Below are positions 5,140 through 6,730 of a stretch of 6,730 nt of DNA, piece after piece. A model generated the notes under the pieces. It did no database searches. It was not told the DNA's origin and saw only the letters and a list, made by a program, of their open reading frames with translations. The translations under genes and the position numbers were made by a program. The first letter of the stretch is position 1, and each line of letters opens with the position of its first letter. The DNA is taken from contig DAOUWQ010000082.1 of the NCBI GenBank assembly GCA_030667035.1, forward strand, positions 1-6,730, written 5' to 3'. Source of the stretch: Candidatus Heimdallarchaeota archaeon (GTDB lineage Archaea; Asgardarchaeota; Heimdallarchaeia; JABLTI01).

Positions 5140-6730
5140 TTAGGTTTATTTGATCGTTTGTTTTCTAATCGTTTTAATTTTTTCAAGTATTTGTGCAGGG
5201 ATTTTAGGGGAACAATTGGTAAGTGATCAACGTTTTTCCAACGTTCATTTAGAGCAGTTACAATTAATAATTTAGCAGATGGGAGATTTAGTAAAAGTCG
5301 TCGCTCCTTCAGTTTCTTTGCGGCTATAGTGAAAATCTCATATCTTTTGGTTAAACTTTCTCGATCAAAGTACCATCCACGCCACAGCGCTAAATCTTTA
5401 ACTTCAATCACAATTGTTGTCTTTTTCCGTTTAATAATGATATCAATTTCTGTTACTGTGTCCCCTTCGCTAAGAATTTCCACATTTTGATCTACAATTT
5501 CCCATCCAGATAAAGTTGCTATTTCTGAAGTAATCAATTCAAGATCGTGTGCTTTTTTGCTTCTGGTTGTCTCGCTATAAGAGTTACAGAATCTTGAAAA
5601 TAGCAATAAGGAAATGATTGGTATCTGTAGATATTGAACATCTTTTTTGGTTATTTTTCTGCAAAGGAAATACGGAACGTTTTCATTGCCTAATTGGAAT
5701 TTTATTATTGTTTCATAGAGCAATAATCTCATTTCTTCTAAAGGATTGAGTCGGTCATATCTATCGCGTAAATCCTCAATCACGGACATCTTCAAGTCTT
5801 TAAATGGTTTTTTTAGATCAGATAAAGCCATCAAGCTGCCAAAATTTTCAAACAGTATAGATAGAGCCTCAACTTCCTCATCTGTTAATTGTCTCATTGA
5901 AGCAAAGAATTCAGTTATTCTTCTTAAATAAGCAATTTCACTATGCCAAGATCGCACCATATCATTTAATTCTTGAATTGTCCTGTCAGACATTTTTCGT
6001 CTTTGATCTCGCATTTCACGAAGCTTCGTAGAAGCTCCGGTTTCTTGTGAAACACCTATGCTTTTCAATTTCAATTCAGTTTCATGATATAATTCCGTTT
6101 TGATAAAGTGAAGTTCTTCATGTAATTCATATTCTAATTTTATCATACCATTTGAGAACATAAATGCTTGATCACGCAATTTTGCCCAATCATTTGCTAG
6201 CTCCATCAAATGTTTTTTCGCTTCTTTTGAAAATTCCATTTCCCCTTCTCCTTCTTGAGTTAGGGAATGAACTTGATTAACTAGAAAATTAATTGCTGAT
6301 AATGCGATTATTTCATTTGTTGTTACTATATCTTGTTTGCCTTCTGCACTGTAAGAGGATAAATTGCTGAAATCGCTTGCAGATAATCCATCCTTTGTCA
6401 TCAGAATGGTCGCAAGACCCATAGCTATTTTTTCTCTTTCAGGTATGAATGCATCTAAAACCTTTTTTCTGTTATAATTTTTCAAAACGTTTGCAATACA
6501 AGAATAAACATGATTTCGTTTCTTAACCAGTTTTTGATAGATATATTCGTCTTTGTCGAATTTTGAAGAGTCTTCTTCGTCACTAATTTCTTCTTGGTCT
6601 TCCTCTTCAGCATCTATTTCTTGTAATATTTCAGGTTCTTTTTTCACTTCTTTTTTTTGCACTTTGCTTTTTTTAGGAGGAGATTTCTTAACTGTAAGTT
6701 CTTTTTTCGCTTTCTCTTTTGGTACTTTGA
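5130..6730 (-). CDS. Long helical protein with C-terminal PD-(D/E)XK nuclease-like domain, 5' end outside window
   Basis: The frame stays open to the right edge. A GTG at 6662 could be read as a start (510 residues), but it has no Shine-Dalgarno sequence and the 22 codons above it are the same Lys-rich composition, so the true start is probably beyond base 6730. Residues below count from that GTG. The N-terminal tail is Lys-rich, then acidic (about 15-31, mostly Glu/Asp). A mainly helical region follows, with a likely coiled coil at about 174-250. The C-terminal domain (about 370-490) has the restriction-endonuclease-fold pattern: helix with E380, GWE at 386-388, EIDIII at 405-410 with D407, then VIEVKD at 418-423 with E420 and K422, and a following Arg/Lys-rich helix. 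D-x12-E-x-K fits the core metal-binding and catalytic set. The last residues are very basic. Related folds include Mrr, Hjc and NERD-like nucleases, but I cannot name the family. A DNA-repair, recombination or restriction role is inference only. Confidence 0.75.
   Translation of the reverse strand, partial: KVPKEKAKKELTVKKSPPKKSKVQKKEVKKEPEILQEIDAEEEDQEEISDEEDSSKFDKDEYIYQKLVKKRNHVYSCIANVLKNYNRKKVLDAFIPEREKIAMGLATILMTKDGLSASDFSNLSSYSAEGKQDIVTTNEIIALSAINFLVNQVHSLTQEGEGEMEFSKEAKKHLMELANDWAKLRDQAFMFSNGMIKLEYELHEELHFIKTELYHETELKLKSIGVSQETGASTKLREMRDQRRKMSDRTIQELNDMVRSWHSEIAYLRRITEFFASMRQLTDEEVEALSILFENFGSLMALSDLKKPFKDLKMSVIEDLRDRYDRLNPLEEMRLLLYETIIKFQLGNENVPYFLCRKITKKDVQYLQIPIISLLLFSRFCNSYSETTRSKKAHDLELITSEIATLSGWEIVDQNVEILSEGDTVTEIDIIIKRKKTTIVIEVKDLALWRGWYFDRESLTKRYEIFTIAAKKLKERRLLLNLPSAKLLIVTALNERWKNVDHLPIVPLKSLHKYLKKLKRLENKRSNKPKRR

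Noticed and set aside
5746..5931. Plus-strand open frame inside the nuclease-like gene
   Set aside because: It is a shadow of the longer minus-strand coding frame and has no recognisable features.
6675..6683. AGGAGGAGA on the plus strand, looking like a strong ribosome binding site
   Set aside because: It encodes Ser-Pro-Pro on the minus strand within the open frame of the nuclease-like gene, and no plus-strand start with a usable frame follows it.

Overview
The window is AT-rich and gene-dense. It carries five protein genes: a 3' fragment of pyrD, complete pyrK, dnaK and grpE, a complete six-helix membrane protein, and a large gene cut by the right edge whose product ends in a PD-(D/E)XK nuclease-like domain. 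The likely source is an archaeon. The upstream sequences combine Shine-Dalgarno motifs of the AGGAGA and GGTGA types with a TTTAAATA-type TATA element, and T-rich tracts serve as likely transcription ends. The DnaK also lacks the N-terminal insert of Gram-negative DnaKs. An Asgard (Promethearchaeota) or similar AT-rich lineage is my best guess, but no rRNA or lineage-specific marker is present, so this stays an inference.

Layout. Bases 1-1272 (+) hold the end of a pyrimidine operon: the C-terminal part of dihydroorotate dehydrogenase (class 1B type), then its electron-transfer partner PyrK 17 bases later. Converging on pyrK is the chaperone operon grpE-dnaK (4019 down to 1367, minus strand). 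A perfect hairpin flanked by a T9 tract for the minus strand and a T-rich stretch for the plus strand separates the two, so it probably terminates both. No dnaJ follows dnaK.

Bases 4020-4361 are the only long non-coding stretch. It lies between the divergent grpE and membrane-protein genes. It holds a strong TATA-like element (4166-4177) directly abutting a near-perfect 16-bp direct repeat (4181-4214), the best candidate regulatory site in the window.

The membrane-protein gene (4362-5123, +) converges on the nuclease-like gene (5130 to the right edge, -). Only six bases lie between the two coding ends, and one 7-bp hairpin contains both stop codons. The reading frame of the last gene stays open to base 6730, so its start lies outside the window.

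PyrD and PyrK would work as one complex oxidising dihydroorotate with NAD+ as acceptor, and GrpE would recharge DnaK by nucleotide exchange. The last two genes are unassigned. Their convergent arrangement gives no operon link between them, and I see no firm evidence for a new defence or mobile system.
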